50,030 nt of DNA. Source: Pirellulales bacterium (GTDB lineage Bacteria; Planctomycetota; Planctomycetia; Pirellulales; JAICIG01). The notes under the pieces were generated by a model, which saw nothing but the letters and a program-made list of their open reading frames with translations, was not told the DNA's origin and made no database searches. This document shows, one piece after another, positions 1 through 8,848 of this stretch. Both the position numbers and the translations under genes were made by a program. Every line of letters starts with the position of its first letter. Position 1 is the first letter of the stretch. The stretch is taken from the NCBI GenBank assembly GCA_035533075.1, contig DATLUO010000054.1:1-50030 (forward strand), given 5' to 3'.

Positions 1-2
1 CC

Positions 3-98
3 AGCGCGGCCATGATCCAAATCAGTAACGTGCATCTGATGCTGCGCCGGCTTGCCCCGGTCGCTCAGCCCGAATTCCACTACGCCGGCGCTGCTTGA
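3..98 (+). pseudogene. C-terminal fragment of an IS5-like transposase
   Basis: The frame open from the window edge reads AAMIQISNVHLMLRRLAP and stops at TGA 96-98. The block MIxIxxVxLMLRRLA is the usual end of IS5-family (IS427-like) DDE transposases, just after the last catalytic helix. Only about 31 residues are inside the window, so whether the rest of the gene is intact cannot be told. The IS right end probably lies shortly after it, near 112-139, where a stretch around AGTTTTCGGATAGCCTCT resembles an IS terminal repeat; its partner is outside the window. Confidence 0.55.
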
Positions 99-150
99 AT
101 TCTACGGAAAAACAAGCGAAAAGTTTTCGGATAGCCTCTGAACCCCTCGC

Positions 151-303
151 TCACCCCCTTCGCTCATCCGATTCAAATTCATCCAGGTTGTGGGCCCGTC
201 GAAGCAACAGCCCGGCCAGGCTAAACAGCCCGAGGAAGCCGAACCAGAATGCTGGGAAGGCCCGCTTGTGCCACCATGTCAATCTCGATGAGATCCGCCG
301 CAT
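151..303 (-). CDS. Possible 50-residue basic membrane peptide
   Basis: This short minus-strand frame starts with ATG at 303 and ends at TGA 151-153. The product starts with a basic stretch (MRRISSRLTWWHKR), has one hydrophobic segment (FPAFWFGFLGLFSLAGLLL, about residues 15-34) and ends with a charged tail (RRAHNLDEFESDERRG). That layout is typical of a small single-pass membrane protein, but no clear Shine-Dalgarno sequence precedes the ATG and no family is recognised. It could equally be the surviving tail of a larger gene cut by the neighbouring insertion element. In the rest of 99-487 I see no other supportable gene. Confidence 0.3.
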   Translation of the reverse strand: MRRISSRLTWWHKRAFPAFWFGFLGLFSLAGLLLRRAHNLDEFESDERRG

Positions 304-487
304 CTTCGATCAAGGACCCGTTGCGATTGCCGCGATTTCCGCCGAGCTTGTGGTTATCTAACAAGCTCTCATCAATAATAGTACGACGAGCACCGCGCTT
401 GCCGCAGCAGGTGCGGGTGGTGCGGCGCGTGGGTGGCCGTGTCGATCCGCAGCCGAGCAAATTTCGCCAATCACTCTCTTTCATGGT

Positions 488-1086
488 TCATTGCCGCGCC
501 TTGGCAGTTCGCTTCCTCTTCACCTGATCCGTGATCTGGCCCTTCGCGGCGTCGTCGGCGTCGGGCAAGAAGCCGATGCGGCGCTTCTTGGGCGCCGCGG
601 GCGGGGCCATGAGCTGGCGGATGGCTTCGAACACGATCTGGAACGTTTGATCGTGCTCGCCGAGATTACGCTCGTGGTCGTCGAGCTGGCGGGCCAGGTC
701 TTTGTGCGTGGCCAGGATTTCGCGCAACCGGACGAAGGCCCGCATGATGGCGATATTGACCTGAACCGCACGCTTACTTCGTAAAACGCTGGATAACATC
801 GCGACCCCTTGCTCCGTGAAGGCGTAGGGAAGGTAGCGGCCTCCACCGCGCCCGGCGGGCTTTGAGATTCCAGTTTGGAATCTCAAAGAGTCGGCCTCCC
901 CCGCACTGAGTTGGACATAAAGTCAGCCGGGAATCGGTCGATGTTGCGTTTGACCGCCTTGTTCAAGTTGAAGGTCTCGACGCCGTAGAGTTCGGCCAGG
1001 TCGCTATCGAGCAGCACCTTCTGGCCACGTATGGATAGAATCGCGTGCTCGATGCGTTCCGCCGGAACTAAAAGCTCTTTCGCCAC
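488..1086 (-). pseudogene. ORF6N-domain protein, broken by a one-base frameshift
   Basis: Two overlapping frames together spell a normal ORF6N-domain protein. The first part (GTG start at 1086) reads [20 protein letters not shown], then [10 protein letters not shown] and RFPADFM, the classic N-terminal ORF6N motif of phage-type regulators. The second part carries [20 protein letters not shown] and a C-terminal helical region with a basic end (KRKRTAKAR). The join is at about 912-916: reading ATG-TTC-CAA-CTC instead of ATG-TCC-AAC would restore [16 protein letters not shown], so a single T is missing. ORF6N proteins are DNA-binding or antirepressor-like proteins, often carried by phages and mobile DNA. 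As it stands the protein would stop about 67 residues in. A sequencing error is possible. Confidence 0.85.
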
Positions 1087-1373
1087 CGCGAGCCTCCTAT
1101 GACGCCAGAAATGCCGCCTCTCGCCACGAGTCTACCGCTCAAATTAGGGCCGGGCAACGGAAAGCGGCGTCCAAACGCCCTCGGTCTTCAGCTTTGTGAA
1201 CGGGATCCGCACGTCGGGCCTCTGGTTGCGGCGGCGAGCCACGATCGTGTCGCCCCCCGCTCGGCTCATAAGGGAAAGGCGACCGGAACCAGACCTGCAA
1301 TAGGTACTGGACGTTCCGGCGGCGGCAAGCATAATTGGAGTTCAACGCACGGCCCCTACCCGGAGAACTCAGC
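1087..1373. other. Intergenic stretch without a supported gene
   Basis: Frames are open here on both strands, as expected at this GC content, but none shows a recognisable domain or a good start. It probably holds the promoter of the forward operon starting at 1374. A GGAG-type ribosome binding site lies at about 1360-1363. Confidence 0.5.
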
Positions 1374-2213
1374 ATGACACGCCTTTCTCGTCGACGCCTC
1401 TTAAGCATCACCGCCGGCGGCGCGGCCGCGGCCACACTCGGCTGGCCACGCCGGGCACGCGCCGCCGCGCAGCCCGGCTTTGTGCTGGGCATGCAAAGCT
1501 ACTCGCTCCGCAGTTTTCCCGTCGATAAGGCGCTCGACGATATTCAAGAACTCGGATTGCACACCGTCGAGTTTTTCAACGCGCACCTCGCGATCAACAG
1601 CACGCAGCAGCAGATCGACGCGATGAAGCAGAAGCTGGCGAAGCACGAAATCAAGCTGCTGGCCCACGGCGTGAACGGGTTCGGCAAAGATCACGAAGCG
1701 AACCGCCGCGTCTTCGAGTTCGCCAAGAAGGCCGGCATCCGCAACATTTCGGCCGACCCCTCGCCCGACGCGTTCGACAGCCTCGACAAGCTGGTCGAAG
1801 AGTTCGACGTCCGCATCGCCATTCACAACCACGGCCCCGGCGCCCGATACGACAAAGTCGACGACGTGCTCAAGGCCGTGCAAGGGCGGCACAAGCTGAT
1901 CGGCGCCTGCGCCGACCTGGGCCACTACATCCGTTCGGGCGAAGACCCCGTCGAGGTGATCCGCAAACTGCAAGGCCGGCTGTACGGCATTCACCTGAAG
2001 GATTTCGACCAGCCCAAGGGCAACGCCAAGGGAGTCATCCTGGGCAAAGGCCAGCTCGACGTGGTCGCGGTCTTCAAGGCGTTGAAGAAGGTCGAGTTCC
2101 CGGCCGACGGCGCGCTGTCGATCGAGTACGAGGAGCATGCCGATAACCCGATGCCCGATCTGCGTGAGTGCGTGGCCATCGCGCGAGACGCGGAGCAGAA
2201 GGCAAACGCGTAG
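1374..2213 (+). CDS. Tat-exported sugar phosphate isomerase/epimerase-like TIM-barrel protein
   Basis: A 279-residue protein of the AP-endonuclease-2/xylose isomerase-like TIM-barrel superfamily. The start at 1374 is chosen because it puts SRRRLL (residues 5-10) and an Ala-rich hydrophobic stretch ending near ARAAA at the N-terminus, a twin-arginine signal, and CGGAGAA lies just upstream. Likely metal ligands and acid residues of the barrel are visible: E66 (TVEFF), H151-H153 (IHNHG), D181 and H184 (DLGHY), H207 (GIHLKDFD) and E251 (SIEYEEH). Such periplasmic family members are numerous in planctomycetes and their substrates, probably modified sugars, are mostly unknown. It is the first gene of a run in which the next two genes follow at 5 and 0 bases, which suggests a shared catabolic role. 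The exact substrate cannot be read from sequence. Confidence 0.88.
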   Translation: MTRLSRRRLLSITAGGAAAATLGWPRRARAAAQPGFVLGMQSYSLRSFPVDKALDDIQELGLHTVEFFNAHLAINSTQQQIDAMKQKLAKHEIKLLAHGVNGFGKDHEANRRVFEFAKKAGIRNISADPSPDAFDSLDKLVEEFDVRIAIHNHGPGARYDKVDDVLKAVQGRHKLIGACADLGHYIRSGEDPVEVIRKLQGRLYGIHLKDFDQPKGNAKGVILGKGQLDVVAVFKALKKVEFPADGALSIEYEEHADNPMPDLRECVAIARDAEQKANA

Positions 2214-2218
2214 AAGCC

Positions 2219-3082
2219 ATGAAAATCGCGGGCGTGCAAATGGACGTGGTGTTCGGCCATCGCGAGGCGAACCTCGCGAAGATCGTCGAACGGCTGCGAG
2301 AAACGGCCGCGGCCGGTGCGCGCCTGACCGTGTTTCCCGAATGTTCGCTGCCGGGCTATTGTTTTGACCATCTCGACGAGGCCCGCGAGCACGCCGAGCC
2401 GGTTCCCGGTCCCAGCACGTTGCGTCTGGCGGAAGTCTGCCGCGAGCTATCGATCTACGCGGTGGTTGGCCTGCTCGAAACGGACGGCCCGCGGTTGTTT
2501 AACGCGGCGGCGCTGGTCGGCCCGGCCGGCGTCGTCGGCGGCTATCGCAAGATCCACTTGCCCTACCTGGGCGTCGACCGCTTTACGACGCCGGGCGACC
2601 GGCCGTTTGGCATCCACGCCGCCGGCGATGTTCGCGTCGGCATGAGCATCTGCTACGACGCGGCATTTCCCGAAGCGGCCCGCGTGTTGGCCCTGGAAGG
2701 GGCCGACGTGATTGCGTTGCCCACCAATTGGCCGCCGGGGGCGGAGTGTACGGCGGACTTCGTCATCAACGCCCGCGCCCTGGAGAATAACGTCTACTAC
2801 ATGGCGGTGAACCGCGTGGGCAGCGAGCGCGGCTTCCGCTTCATCGGCAAGAGCAAGATTTGCGACCCGCGCGGCCACGTGTTGGCGGAGGCGCAACACG
2901 AGCAGGAGACGGTTCTGTACGCCGAGATCGATCCGGCCCTGGCCCGGCAGAAGCACATCGTGCGCGTGCCCGGCAAACACGAGATCGACCGCTTTGCCGA
3001 CCGCCGCCCGGCGTTCTATGGAAAGATTCTGGAGAAAGAGGCGGCGCCAGCCGCCAATCCCCGTGCAACACAGAGGTCCTGA
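2219..3082 (+). CDS. Nitrilase-superfamily carbon-nitrogen hydrolase
   Basis: A 287-residue cytoplasmic amidohydrolase with the full catalytic triad of the nitrilase superfamily: E41 in [12 protein letters not shown]111 in [10 protein letters not shown] and C145 in [12 protein letters not shown]. These enzymes cleave amide or carbamoyl C-N bonds through a cysteine thioester. The length and the motif around the cysteine fit the omega-amidase/N-carbamoyl amidase branches better than true nitrilases. The ATG at 2219 is preferred over earlier in-frame starts, since the family begins with a short strand such as MKIAGVQMD. It follows the TIM-barrel gene by 5 bases and runs directly into the dehydrogenase gene, so the three are probably one transcript. 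Confidence 0.9.
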   Translation: MKIAGVQMDVVFGHREANLAKIVERLRETAAAGARLTVFPECSLPGYCFDHLDEAREHAEPVPGPSTLRLAEVCRELSIYAVVGLLETDGPRLFNAAALVGPAGVVGGYRKIHLPYLGVDRFTTPGDRPFGIHAAGDVRVGMSICYDAAFPEAARVLALEGADVIALPTNWPPGAECTADFVINARALENNVYYMAVNRVGSERGFRFIGKSKICDPRGHVLAEAQHEQETVLYAEIDPALARQKHIVRVPGKHEIDRFADRRPAFYGKILEKEAAPAANPRATQRS

Positions 3083-3871
3083 TTGTCCAACCTTTCCGGC
3101 AAGACCGCGCTGGTGACCGGCGCCAGTCGAGGCATCGGCCGGGCAACCGCGCTGGCTTTGGCCGAAGCGGGCTGCGACGTGGCCGTGAACTACCGCTCGG
3201 CCGCCGCGGAAGCCGAGGATCTGGCCGAGCAAGTCGGCCGTCTCGGCCGCCGGGCTTTGTTGCTCCAAGCCGACGTGGCCAATCAGGCGGAAGTGGAGCG
3301 GATGGTGGCTGAGACGACCGACCGCTTCGGCCGGCTCGACATCGCCGTCTCGAATGCCGCCTATAGCGATCGCGAGCCGTTTTATGAGGCCGACATGGCC
3401 GGATTCCGCCGCACCGTCGATGTGACCATGTGGGGCGCGTTCTACCTGTTGCGCGCGGCGGCCCGGCGGATGATCGAGCAAGGCGACGGCGGGTCGGTCG
3501 TCGTCATCAGCTCGCCGCACGCCTTTGTGGCGGTGCCGCGGTCGATGGCGTACAATATGTCGAAGGCCGCCATCGACCACATGGCCCGCACGGCCGCCAT
3601 CGAGCTGGTGGAGCACCGCATCCGCGTGAATCTGATCCACCCCGGCTGGATCGATACGCCGGGCGAGCGAAAGTTCGCCAGCGAAGAACAGTTGGCCGGA
3701 GCCGCGGAAAAGCTTCCCTGGAAGCGAATGGGCCGGCCCGACGAGATTGCCCGTGGCGTGGTCTTTCTGTGCGACCCGGCGAGCGATTACATCACCGGCT
3801 CGTCGCTGGCGATCGACGGCGGCATCACGCTGCCGTGGTGGGCCAACCGCGGCTCGGCCGTTCCCGAATAG
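3083..3871 (+). CDS. Short-chain dehydrogenase/reductase (SDR), TTG start
   Basis: A 262-residue classical SDR oxidoreductase. Visible features are the nucleotide-binding TGASRGIG (residues 12-19), a NAA motif near residue 91, catalytic S143/S144 with Y157-x-x-x-K161 (YNMSK), and the C-terminal ITGSSLAIDGG typical of FabG-like and glucose-1-dehydrogenase-like members. The gene starts with TTG at 3083, immediately after the TGA of the amidohydrolase gene (3080-3082), so translation is probably coupled. The asparagine-poor TGxxxGxG region and the absence of an acidic residue after strand 2 (NYRS follows) suggest NADP(H). The substrate is unknown; the neighbours suggest sugar or amide catabolism. 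Confidence 0.9.
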   Translation: MSNLSGKTALVTGASRGIGRATALALAEAGCDVAVNYRSAAAEAEDLAEQVGRLGRRALLLQADVANQAEVERMVAETTDRFGRLDIAVSNAAYSDREPFYEADMAGFRRTVDVTMWGAFYLLRAAARRMIEQGDGGSVVVISSPHAFVAVPRSMAYNMSKAAIDHMARTAAIELVEHRIRVNLIHPGWIDTPGERKFASEEQLAGAAEKLPWKRMGRPDEIARGVVFLCDPASDYITGSSLAIDGGITLPWWANRGSAVPE

Positions 3872-3882
3872 ATTGAGGATGC

Positions 3883-4419
3883 ATGCCAACGAATTATCTA
3901 TTGCCGTGTGCCTGCGGCAAGAAAACGACCGTCGATGCGGGCCAGGCGGGCCTGAACGTGCGCTGCCAGTGCGGTGCGGAGTTGGCCGTGCCGACGATGC
4001 GCGGCCTATCGTCTCTGGAACGCATCGAGGCCGCTCCGACGGTCGAGCGCGGCGAACCCGCGGTGACCTGGGGACCGCGGCAAGGCCTGATGTTCTTGGG
4101 GGGAACCATTCTCGCGGCGGCCTCCTTGGCCGCACTCTGGTTCTGGTGGAGCATCCCCGCCGCGCCGTCGCTGAGGGATGACTATCAGGAGCAGACGCGG
4201 CAGGCGATTGGGCAGCTCCCGCCTGAAAAAATCGTCGACCTGTGGCATGAGTTCCGGACGGGCATCGAACAGCCGCAGTGGGAAATGGCCCTCGACCGGT
4301 ACGACGCCATCGTCCGCGACCGCATGCAATGGGAGATGCTTGTCGGCGGCGTCGCCGCGGTAGGGTTGCTGCTGGTGGTGATTGGACTGCTGATCGGCCC
4401 GAAGGCGATGGGCCGATAG
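3883..4419 (+). CDS. Small zinc-ribbon-like membrane protein, unknown function
   Basis: A 178-residue protein that I cannot assign to a named family. The N-terminus has two cysteine knuckles, CACGK (around residues 9-13) and CQCG (around 28-31), spaced like a small zinc ribbon. Two hydrophobic segments follow, GLMFLGGTILAAASLAALWFW (about residues 66-87) and VGGVAAVGLLLVVIGLLIGP near the C-terminus, with a helical, probably extracytoplasmic, loop between. It begins 11 bases after the dehydrogenase stop and may belong to the same transcript. The same knuckle style appears twice in the protein at 22870-23583, so this seems to be a recurring N-terminal module in this genome. Confidence 0.75.
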   Translation: MPTNYLLPCACGKKTTVDAGQAGLNVRCQCGAELAVPTMRGLSSLERIEAAPTVERGEPAVTWGPRQGLMFLGGTILAAASLAALWFWWSIPAAPSLRDDYQEQTRQAIGQLPPEKIVDLWHEFRTGIEQPQWEMALDRYDAIVRDRMQWEMLVGGVAAVGLLLVVIGLLIGPKAMGR

Positions 4420-4423
4420 GCGT

Positions 4424-5752
4424 TCAGATCAACTCCTCGATCGCGTGGCCTTCGTTCAATACCGGCAAGGGACGCTCGGCGGCATCGTAGAACGTGTGGT
4501 GGATGTCGATGCCTAGCACGTGATACATCGTCGCCAGGATGCAGCCCGGCGAACAGGGGCGCGAAGTGGGATACTCGGCGCGCGAATCCGTCGAGCCGAT
4601 GACCTGGCCCATCCGCAAACCGCCGCCCGCGTAGAGCACCGACATGGCGCCGGGCCAGTGGTCGCGGCCGGCGCCGGGGTTGATGCGCGGCGTGCGGCCG
4701 AACTCGCCCATCGCCATCACCAGCACTTTTTTCGCCAGGCCACGGCGGTCGATGTCGCTCACCAGCGCGGCCACTGCCCGGTCGAACGTGGGCAGCAAGC
4801 GGTTCTTCAGCTCGTTGAAGTTGTTGGCGTGCGTGTCCCAGCCGCCGCCCGCCTGGACCGAGACGAACGTCACCCCGGCCTCTACTAATCGGCGGGCCAA
4901 GAGACAGCTTTGCCCCAGGTCGTTGCGGCCGTATTCTGCGCGGAGCTGGTCGTCTTCTTGCTTGATGTCGAACGCCTGCCGGGCCTTGTCGCTGGTCACC
5001 AGATCCAGGGCGTCGGCGTAAAACTTGTCCAGCCCGGCGATCGAACCTTGCGTGTCGAGGTCGCGACGCATGTCGTCGAGGCTGCCCAACAAGTCGTGCC
5101 GGCGGTGCAGCCGCTTCTCGTCGATGCGGCCCGGTAAGCGGAGATTGCGCACCTGGAAGCTGTCGGAATTGGGATCGGCGTCGGGCGAGAACGGATTGTA
5201 CGAAGCGCCGATATACGCCGCTTTGGTGAAGGCGTGGTTCCGCGGCAACGTGACGTAAGCCGGTATGCCCGGTGCGTTCGACCCGCGCAGCCTGGCCGTG
5301 ATCGAGCCGCAGGAAGGATAAATGTTGTCGTTCACTTCCAGCGTCGGCTGGTAGCCGGTGAGCATCCATTGAGCGCCCATGCCGTGCCCGGCGTTGGTGT
5401 GCGTGCCCGAACGGACAACCGCCAGCTTGTCCATGATCTGCGATTGCAGGGGCAGATGCTCGCTGATCTGGATGCCCGACACGTTGGTGTCGATCGGTTG
5501 AAACTCGCCGCGGAACTCGGCGGGCGCCTGCGGCTTAAGATCGTACATGTCGATATGGCTGGGACCGCCCGCCTGCCAGACGAGGATGACGGCGGTGTCT
5601 TTGACCTGCGCACCGGCGGCACGCGCCAGGGCCCTCTGACGCAGCAGACCGGGCAGCGTCAAGCCGCCGACGCCCAGCGCGCCGACCTTGACGAAGGTGC
5701 GTCGCGACAGCCCGTCGCAAAGGCGGAAATTCTTTCCCAGCACGTCGAACAT
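4424..5752 (-). CDS. DUF1501 domain-containing protein, Tat signal
   Basis: A 442-residue DUF1501 protein, a sulfatase/alkaline-phosphatase-fold family that is strongly expanded in planctomycetes. The start at 5752 gives a twin-arginine signal (LSRRTFVKVGALGVGG, RR at 17-18) and has AGGAG a few bases upstream. Typical motifs are LVWQAGGPSHIDMYDLKP, SGTHTNAGHGMG, GGGWDTHANN, MGEFGRTPRIN and GRDHWPGAMSVLYAGGG. The C-terminus (LPVLNEGHAIEELI) is complete. It lies 97 bases downstream of the DUF1549/DUF1553 gene on the same strand. That pairing is the standard planctomycete arrangement, thought to act on surface or polysaccharide substrates in the periplasm, but the biochemical role is not known. 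Confidence 0.95.
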   Translation of the reverse strand: MFDVLGKNFRLCDGLSRRTFVKVGALGVGGLTLPGLLRQRALARAAGAQVKDTAVILVWQAGGPSHIDMYDLKPQAPAEFRGEFQPIDTNVSGIQISEHLPLQSQIMDKLAVVRSGTHTNAGHGMGAQWMLTGYQPTLEVNDNIYPSCGSITARLRGSNAPGIPAYVTLPRNHAFTKAAYIGASYNPFSPDADPNSDSFQVRNLRLPGRIDEKRLHRRHDLLGSLDDMRRDLDTQGSIAGLDKFYADALDLVTSDKARQAFDIKQEDDQLRAEYGRNDLGQSCLLARRLVEAGVTFVSVQAGGGWDTHANNFNELKNRLLPTFDRAVAALVSDIDRRGLAKKVLVMAMGEFGRTPRINPGAGRDHWPGAMSVLYAGGGLRMGQVIGSTDSRAEYPTSRPCSPGCILATMYHVLGIDIHHTFYDAAERPLPVLNEGHAIEELI

Positions 5753-5771
5753 GGTCAGTTCTCCTCTAAGC

Positions 5772-5845
5772 GTAGGGCGGGACCAGCGAGCCGAAAGTCG
5801 CCTTTCGGTGGGCCGGCGCTCGCAAGCTCGCTGGTCCCACCCTAC
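5772..5845. repeat. Palindromic repeat, family A copy 1
   Basis: A GTAGGGCGGGACCAGCGAGC arm is followed by a short spacer and the complementary arm ending GCTCGCTGGTCCCACCCTAC. The left arm is imperfect (it reads CCGAAAGTCGCC where other copies have TTGCGAGCGCCGGCC). It sits between the DUF1549/1553 gene and the DUF1501 gene. The other copies are at 18976-19121, 30318-30348, 38406-38445 and 40488-40577. Confidence 0.9.
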
Positions 5846-5849
5846 ATCG

Positions 5850-8324
5850 TCAATGATTGAACACAAACTCCTTGGAATTCAGCAGCGTCCACAGCACGTC
5901 TTCCAACGCGGGCCGCGGATCTTTTTCGGCGACGACAAACGCCGCCGCCTTGGTCCGCTCGGCCTCGGTCGGCAAACGCGACAAGGCCCCCAAATACAAT
6001 TCGTCGATGATCTCGGCCGGCGGCTTCTTCTCGGCCAGCAGCCGGGCGATCACGCCGTCGCCCGAAGCAATTTTGTTTTCGACCTCGTCGGAATTCGACA
6101 ACAACAGCACCTGTCCCAGCGTCGCTCCGGTGGTCCGCTCGCACTCGCAACCGGTGACGCGGCGCGGCCGGTCGAACGTGTCCAAAAAGTACGAGCCGAA
6201 CCCTTCGTGCGGCAGGTCGATGGCACGGGCCGTCGAGGCCACCCGGTCGAACCGCGTATGCGTGCCGCAGGCCTGGTCGAGACTGTCGAGCAGCACTTCG
6301 GCGATCAGCCGCCGGGCATAAAACCGGGCATAGTTCTGCCGGTCCTGCTGGTTGGCATCGGTGGGCAGCGAGTCGAGCTGGTAGACGTTGCTCGTCACGA
6401 TCGTGCGAATGATGCGCTTGACGTCGAGCTTGTGCTCGATGAAGTCGCGTGCCAGGGCGTCGAGCAACTCCGGGTTCGAGGGCGGATTCGTGTCGCGCAT
6501 GTCGTCGACCGGATCGACCAGTCCCCGGCCCAGGAAGTGGCCCCACATCCGGTTCACCAAGGCGCGGGCAAAAAACGGGTTGTCCGGCGCCGCCATCCAA
6601 TCGACCAATGCGTGCCGCGGATCTTGTTCGGGCGACAGCTTGGCCACCGGCCCGGCCAGAAACTTCGGCTCGGGCGTTTTGCCGGTCAGCGGGTCGCGTT
6701 CGCCCGTCGTCGCATTCGGCGCCGAAAAGTAAGGCGGCGGCTGGCCGAAGCTCTTGCGGCCCAGCCGTGTGAAAAAGCCGGCCAGGCCGAAGTAGTCGTC
6801 CTGCCCCCAACGTTCGTAGGGGTGATGGTGGCAGCGGGCGCATTGCAGGCGGATGCCCAGAAAGACCTGGGCGGTGTCGGCCGTCGGCTGATGGAGTTGG
6901 TCGTCGCGCATCTGCCAGAACCAGTTGATGGCCGGCGCGTCTTGCCACTCCCCGGCCGCCGCGACCACCCCGCGCACGAACTCGTCGTAGGGCCGGTTGC
7001 GGGCGATCATCGACTTGATCCAGCCGTGAAAGGCGTAGGCCGCCTGATCGGCGCCGGCGAGCTGCGAGTTGCGCAGAATGCTACCCCAACGCAGGGCGAA
7101 GTAGGCCGGGTAGTCGGGCGACGCCAGCAGCCGGTCGATGAGTGCCTCGCGCTTGTTCGGCGAGGCGTCGGCCAGAAACGCCTTGGTCTCGGCCACCGTC
7201 GGCAGCCGGCCGCAGAGGTCGATGGTCGCGCGGCGCAAGAACGTGGAGTCGCCGGCCCGCGGCGAAGGCGCCAGACCAAGCTGCCGCCACTTGGCCAGCA
7301 CCAGCCGGTCGATATAGTTCGCGACGGCAAAGTCGCCGGCGCTGGTTTGAATGCTGCCGTGGGGAACCTGGGCGCGGAACACGGCCACTTGGCCCATGTA
7401 GCGGGCCATGATCGCCGCCTCGCCGGTCTGCGTGCCGCACCGCACAAGCCCACGCTCATCGACGGCCGCCACCAGGTCGAGATTGCTGGCGTACTGGGCC
7501 TGCCGCGTCACGTCGCGCCGGCTGCCGTCGCTGTATTCGGCCAGAATGGCAAGCTGCTGCTCCTCGACCTGCGTAGCGGCCGCCGGGCCCGCGCGCAACA
7601 CCCGTTCGGCGGGCTCGACGAACAGCTTGGAGATCACCGGCGCGTCGGGCGACGAGCCTGGCAGACCCTGCTCGATCCAGCGCAGCAGCAACTGATAGGG
7701 CTCGCTGGCCGGCTCCAGCCGCTGCCCGCCGCCGTGCGGCGCCGCACCCGTGGCCTTCAGCAGCAGCAAGCTTTGTTCGGGCGAGGCGGGAAACACACGC
7801 CGGCCGCGGGCGAAACGCACGATGGCGTCGTAATCGAACTGCGGGTCGAAACCAAACAGCGAAAGCTTGAATCCGTTCTGGCCGCTGGCTTTGCCGTGGC
7901 ATCCGCCGGCGTTGCAACCGTAGCGTGAAAGCACCGGCACAACGTCGTTGGCAAAGTCGATCCGCCGGCCGGAATCGTAGGCGACGACCGTCAGCGGCAG
8001 CTTGGTCTGTTGCTGGCCGTGATGGACGACGATTTCAGTCTCTCCCGGCGCCAGCGGAACGACATAGCCTGCTTCATCGACGCGGGCGATGGCCGGATTG
8101 GCGACTTCGTAGGCGCAGGCATGGGTGACGTCGCCGCCGGCCGCGCTTACGAGCAATTGCCGTCGGGCCAGAGAATCTTCGAGCACCACCTTGTTCGGAT
8201 TGACCGTGAGAGTTGGCTCGTCGGCGCGGATCGCGCCAGGCACCGAAGCGCAAAGGCAAGCGATTGCCAGAGCGCGGCACGCCAAGCGCAAAGGGACGCA
8301 CTGCGAGACAGCGGCCGGAAGCAT
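5850..8324 (-). CDS. DUF1549/DUF1553 protein with Ig-like and cytochrome-like N-terminus
   Basis: An 824-residue exported protein. After a signal peptide (about residues 1-34, ending near IRADE) comes a BIG2-like immunoglobulin fold (about 36-115, with LAPGETEIVVHH). Next is a PSCyt-type segment with CNAGGCHGKASG at 137-148, then DUF1549 (FLRRATIDLCGRLPT, then RWGSILRN), and DUF1553 (NPFFARALVNRMWGHFLGRG through LLNSKEFVFNH). CxxxxCH is a variant of the c-type heme-binding motif and is characteristic of this planctomycete family. It pairs with the DUF1501 gene downstream. The pair is probably co-transcribed, with repeat family A in between. The function is unknown, but export and the family fusion to carbohydrate-binding or heme modules point to a periplasmic oxidative or degradative role. 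Confidence 0.94.
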   Translation of the reverse strand: MLPAAVSQCVPLRLACRALAIACLCASVPGAIRADEPTLTVNPNKVVLEDSLARRQLLVSAAGGDVTHACAYEVANPAIARVDEAGYVVPLAPGETEIVVHHGQQQTKLPLTVVAYDSGRRIDFANDVVPVLSRYGCNAGGCHGKASGQNGFKLSLFGFDPQFDYDAIVRFARGRRVFPASPEQSLLLLKATGAAPHGGGQRLEPASEPYQLLLRWIEQGLPGSSPDAPVISKLFVEPAERVLRAGPAAATQVEEQQLAILAEYSDGSRRDVTRQAQYASNLDLVAAVDERGLVRCGTQTGEAAIMARYMGQVAVFRAQVPHGSIQTSAGDFAVANYIDRLVLAKWRQLGLAPSPRAGDSTFLRRATIDLCGRLPTVAETKAFLADASPNKREALIDRLLASPDYPAYFALRWGSILRNSQLAGADQAAYAFHGWIKSMIARNRPYDEFVRGVVAAAGEWQDAPAINWFWQMRDDQLHQPTADTAQVFLGIRLQCARCHHHPYERWGQDDYFGLAGFFTRLGRKSFGQPPPYFSAPNATTGERDPLTGKTPEPKFLAGPVAKLSPEQDPRHALVDWMAAPDNPFFARALVNRMWGHFLGRGLVDPVDDMRDTNPPSNPELLDALARDFIEHKLDVKRIIRTIVTSNVYQLDSLPTDANQQDRQNYARFYARRLIAEVLLDSLDQACGTHTRFDRVASTARAIDLPHEGFGSYFLDTFDRPRRVTGCECERTTGATLGQVLLLSNSDEVENKIASGDGVIARLLAEKKPPAEIIDELYLGALSRLPTEAERTKAAAFVVAEKDPRPALEDVLWTLLNSKEFVFNH

Positions 8325-8434
8325 CGAGTTGGTTCTCCCCAGGCGGGAATCGGGGGCGGTGGGTCAACCGATCAACTGACGTTGATGTTAGCAGAAAGCC
8401 GGCAGGATGGCAAAACGCTGAGGGATTCAGCCGC

Positions 8435-8752
8435 TTATTCCCAAGCGTCCAGCGCCCCACCACCCAAAGCCGCGTCCGTGGCGAACCGCTCTTCGTCAAC
8501 GATCGCTTGCAGCCTGGCACCGGTCCGGCGCAACTCTTCAGCCCTTGCGAAATGGTGTCCCTCGCTCTCGAACATCGAGACGACGTCTTCGAGTTGCGTG
8601 CCGCAATGGACCACCTGCTCGACGAGATCGACGAAGTAGCTCGGCGTCGCGCCGGACTGCGGAAAGCGGGCGTGCTGGCAGTAGTAGGCGAAAAGCCCGG
8701 TCGCGCTCGTCGCAAGGCGCAGCCACTCGTCAACCAACCCGTCGATCTTCAA
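8435..8752 (-). CDS. Small hypothetical protein at the end of the ExbD operon
   Basis: A 105-residue helical protein of no family I recognise (KIDGLVDEWLRLATSATGLF, then PSYFVDLVEQVVHC and a Glu/Ala-rich tail ending GGGALDAWE). The start used is TTG at 8752. The same frame stays open upstream and reads coding-like sequence (AIEGIAKLVECWREEHAAVR) all the way to TGA 8849-8851, which is also the stop codon of the ExbD gene. The true start may therefore be further upstream at a non-standard codon such as ATT. The position, same strand and short distance suggest that it belongs to the ExbB/ExbD operon. Confidence 0.6.
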   Translation of the reverse strand: MKIDGLVDEWLRLATSATGLFAYYCQHARFPQSGATPSYFVDLVEQVVHCGTQLEDVVSMFESEGHHFARAEELRRTGARLQAIVDEERFATDAALGGGALDAWE

Positions 8753-8848
8753 TACCGCGCGGACCGCCGCGTGTTCTTCCCGCCAGCATTCGACGAGTTT
8801 CGCGATGCCCTCGATTGCAGGTCGAATTCTTGTAATGTGTCGATGGCT

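Noticed and set aside
1144-1332. Minus-strand 62-codon frame
   Set aside because: Reads plausibly in places (RIPFTKLKTEGVWTPLSVAR) but has no family or ribosome binding site and lies in the presumed promoter region.
2447-4135. Minus-strand open frame of about 562 codons
   Set aside because: Crosses three well supported forward genes; shadow frame.
5688-7928. Plus-strand open frame of about 746 codons
   Set aside because: Antisense to the DUF1549/DUF1553 gene, whose conserved motifs are certain; no recognisable domain on the plus strand.
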